A DNA stretch of 64,000 nucleotides from Pseudonocardia endophytica (lineage in GTDB: Bacteria > Actinomycetota > Actinomycetes > Mycobacteriales > Pseudonocardiaceae). The notes beneath the pieces were generated by a model, which was not told the DNA's origin, searched no databases, and saw nothing but the letters and a program-made list of their open reading frames with translations. The stretch is taken from the NCBI RefSeq assembly GCF_004339565.1, contig NZ_SMFZ01000001.1, forward strand, positions 1,736,001 to 1,800,000. The letters are read 5' to 3'. A program made the translations under genes and the position numbers. This document shows positions 62,324 to 64,000 of the stretch, one piece after another; positions within the stretch are counted from its first letter, which is position 1, and each line of letters begins with the position of its first letter.

Positions 62324-63172
62324 GTGGACACCGCGAAGGACGTCAAGGACTTCCTGACGACCCGCCGCGCGAAGATCACCCCGGAGATGGCGGGCCTGCC
62401 GCCGGGCGGTCGGCGACGGGTGCCGGGGCTGCGCCGCGAGGAGGTCGCGCTGCTGGCCGGGGTCAGCGCCGAGTACTACGTGCAGATCGAGCGCGGACAG
62501 GTCTCCGGCGTCTCCGACGAGGTCCTGCAGGCAGTGGCCGGTGTGCTGCAGCTCGACGACGTGGAGACGACCCATCTGTTCGACCTGTGCCGTGCCGCCT
62601 CCTCCCGGCGGGGCCGCGCGCGTGGCGGCACGCAGGCGAGTCGGGTGCCGGAGTACGTCCAGGCGCTGATGGACGCGATGGTGACGGCGCCTGCGATCGT
62701 GCAGAACGGCCGGCTGGACATCCTCGGTGCGAACGCGCTCGGCCGGGCGATCTACGCCCCGGTCCTCGAGGCGCCGTCGGCGAACATCGCCCGATTCGTG
62801 TTCCTCGACGAGCGCGCCCCCGACACGTTCCCCGCATGGGAGACGACCGCCGACGACGCGGTCGCCCTGCTACGCATGGAGGCGGCCCGGACGCCGCACT
62901 CGCGGGCGGTCGCGTCGCTGGTCGGCGCGCTGTCCACCCGTAGCGACCAGTTCGCCCGCCGCTGGGCGAACCACGACGTCCGCGCCCACCGCCGCGGGAC
63001 GAAGCGGTTCGGTCACCCGGTCGTCGGCGAGCTGACGCTGCGGTTCGAGGGGCTGGAGATCACGAGCGCGCCCGGGCTCGTGCTCGTCGGCTACACGGCC
63101 GAGCCGGCGTCGCCGTCCGAGGAGGCGCTGCGGCTCCTGTCGAGCTGGGCCGCGGCGGAACCCCTCGCGTGA
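62324..63172 (+). CDS. XRE-family regulator with MmyB-like C-terminal domain
   Basis: 282 residues from a GTG. The HTH GLRREEVALLAGVSAEYYVQ near 35-54 is followed by IERGQ and a TTHLFDLCRAA linker. The C-terminal MmyB-like ligand domain (LGANALGRAIYAPVL, NIARFVFLDERAPDTFPAW, LRFEGLEI) covers about 110-265. Such proteins commonly repress a divergent hydrolase or oxidoreductase gene, here 61298-62218. Confidence 0.9.
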   Translation: MDTAKDVKDFLTTRRAKITPEMAGLPPGGRRRVPGLRREEVALLAGVSAEYYVQIERGQVSGVSDEVLQAVAGVLQLDDVETTHLFDLCRAASSRRGRARGGTQASRVPEYVQALMDAMVTAPAIVQNGRLDILGANALGRAIYAPVLEAPSANIARFVFLDERAPDTFPAWETTADDAVALLRMEAARTPHSRAVASLVGALSTRSDQFARRWANHDVRAHRRGTKRFGHPVVGELTLRFEGLEITSAPGLVLVGYTAEPASPSEEALRLLSSWAAAEPLA

Positions 63173-63176
63173 CGAC

Positions 63177-63839
63177 TCAGTCCGTGACGACGGTGATCGC
63201 GTCGTCCACCTCGGCGCGCGTCGTGCGGAACCCGTTGGCCGGGTGCTCGAGGTCGGCGTAGCCGAACGACACCGCGCAGACGACAAGCCGGTCGTCGGGC
63301 AGCGCGAAGTGCTCGCGCACGTAGGGCGAGTGCATCGCGATCGCGGCCTGCGGGATCGTCGCGATCCCCAGGCTGGTGGCGGCATTGATCAGGTTCGCGA
63401 CGTACCCGCCGCAGTCGATCGCGCCGTAGGTCGCCTGGTCCCGGTCGGTGGTGATCACGGCGACGTGCGGGGCGCCGAAGAAGTCGAAGTTCTTGAGGCT
63501 CTGCTCCGCCCGCGCCGCCTTGTCGTCGCGGGCGATCCCGAGCGACTCGTAGAGGGCGAACCCGCACTCGCGTCGCCGGTCCAAGTAGATGCCGTAGTAG
63601 CCCTCCGGCGCCGTCAGGTCCGGCTCCGGCGCGTGGGTCCGCGCGTGCTCGGTGAGCCCCGATCCGAACCGCCGGGTCGCCTCTCCCGCCGTGACGAACA
63701 CCTGCCACGGCTGGGTGTTGCACCAGGACGCGGTCCGCTGGGCGATCGCGAACATCTCCCGCATCTCGGCGTCCGGAACCGGGTCGGGCAGGTACGCCCG
63801 GCAGCTCCAGCGCTCGCCCAGCAGCTTCTTGAACTCCAC
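63177..63839 (-). CDS. Nitroreductase-family protein
   Basis: 220 residues from GTG 63839 (63842 possible). RWSCRAYLPDPVPDAEMREMF is the N-terminal FMN-binding block, QRTASWCNTQPWQVFVT lies near 35, and GIATIPQAAIAMH near 160. It is an FMN-dependent NAD(P)H oxidoreductase of unknown substrate. It converges with the MmyB-type gene with only 4 bases between. Confidence 0.88.
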   Translation of the reverse strand: MEFKKLLGERWSCRAYLPDPVPDAEMREMFAIAQRTASWCNTQPWQVFVTAGEATRRFGSGLTEHARTHAPEPDLTAPEGYYGIYLDRRRECGFALYESLGIARDDKAARAEQSLKNFDFFGAPHVAVITTDRDQATYGAIDCGGYVANLINAATSLGIATIPQAAIAMHSPYVREHFALPDDRLVVCAVSFGYADLEHPANGFRTTRAEVDDAITVVTD

Positions 63840-63860
63840 CACTCCACACCCCACCAGAAC

Positions 63861-63904
63861 GAACGGCACCCTCGGGCAACAACATTGCCCGAACGGCACC
63901 CTCG
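63861..63904. repeat. Direct repeats enclosing a hairpin
   Basis: GAACGGCACCCTCG occurs at 63861-63874 and 63891-63904. Between them CGGGCAA-CAACA-TTGCCCG (63873-63891) forms a seven-base-pair hairpin. It lies between the upstream oxidoreductase stop and the nitroreductase start on the same strand, so it may be a terminator or a small dispersed repeat unit. Confidence 0.55.
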
Positions 63905-63925
63905 TTCGCTCCGGAACGCCCGCGG

Positions 63926-64000
63926 TCAGAACTCGATGACGGCCTTGCCGCCGGCCTGCTTGTCGAACTTCTCGTACGCCTCGCGGGCCTGCTCGACCGT
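63926..64000 (-). CDS. Zinc-binding alcohol dehydrogenase/quinone oxidoreductase, C-terminal end only
   Basis: 24 codons before TGA at 63926 read as a frame ending AYEKFDKQAGGKAVIEF, the typical C-terminus of medium-chain dehydrogenase/quinone oxidoreductases. The rest lies outside the window. Confidence 0.6.
   Translation of the reverse strand, partial: TVEQAREAYEKFDKQAGGKAVIEF

Noticed and set aside
1..64000. CRISPR arrays, tRNA, rRNA and intact insertion sequences
   Set aside because: No regularly spaced repeats, no tRNA-like cloverleaf noticed and no intact transposase were seen; only the recombinase relic at 7412.

Overview
The window is a very GC-rich, densely packed stretch of chromosome with actinobacterial codon use, many GTG starts and many ATGA/GTGA start-stop overlaps. 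Gene content (pyochelin-type siderophore genes, mycofactocin-type alcohol dehydrogenases, MmyB-like and IclR regulators, several CaiB-type CoA transferases) suggests a filamentous actinomycete of the Pseudonocardiaceae type. That placement is inference. I saw no rRNA, tRNA, CRISPR array or intact insertion sequence.

Region 1 (1-7404, + strand) is the 3' end of a salicylate-capped, thiazoline-type siderophore cluster. It holds the last part of an NRPS (methyltransferase inside the A domain, carrier domain, thioesterase with a Cys nucleophile), a saccharopine-dehydrogenase-fold reductase, a type II thioesterase, a salicyl-AMP ligase and an MFS exporter. A decayed serine recombinase (7412-7726) marks its right edge.

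Region 2 (7762-15377, - strand) is an ABC uptake operon of the SsuABC/NMT1 type. It has one lipoprotein binding protein, two leaderless binding-protein-like paralogues, an MFS transporter and an in-operon RRRHIDLC leader peptide. An IclR and a GAF-LuxR regulator lie upstream.

Region 3 (15733-28950) carries an acyl-CoA synthetase, a thiolase relic, a bicupin and an aldehyde dehydrogenase. An IclR regulator faces a six-gene + strand operon: two ACMSD-like amidohydrolases, a Rieske/ferredoxin-reductase fusion, a frameshifted SDR, an SCP2-type thiolase and a CoA ligase. Four related TTCCACAnnGTG-like sites sit around this regulator.

Region 4 (30200-61216) is the most interesting part, an acyl-CoA catabolic island. 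Under a GntR/FCD regulator and a LysR regulator it holds three acyl-CoA dehydrogenases, two MaoC hydratases, two methylacyl-CoA racemases, four CaiB-type CoA transferases, an MmgE/PrpD protein, a CitE-type lyase, a crotonase with a His/Asp pair in place of Glu, a thiolase, a Cys-less SCP2 thiolase with DUF35 partner, two NDMA-type alcohol dehydrogenases, an SDR without YxxxK, a PaaK-like ligase, an MHS-type transporter, EtfBA, hydrolases and an aldehyde dehydrogenase. Two shared intergenic motifs tie the operons together. An AT-rich CACAATATATTAA element lies before four transcription units. A LysR box TTGACGRTTCNYGAA lies before three others. The gene set fits uptake, CoA activation, beta-oxidation and C-C cleavage of a branched or alicyclic acid; the substrate cannot be read from sequence.

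Region 5 (61298-64000) holds a DLH-like hydrolase, a divergent MmyB-type regulator, a nitroreductase, a repeat-flanked hairpin and the 3' end of a zinc/quinone-type oxidoreductase.
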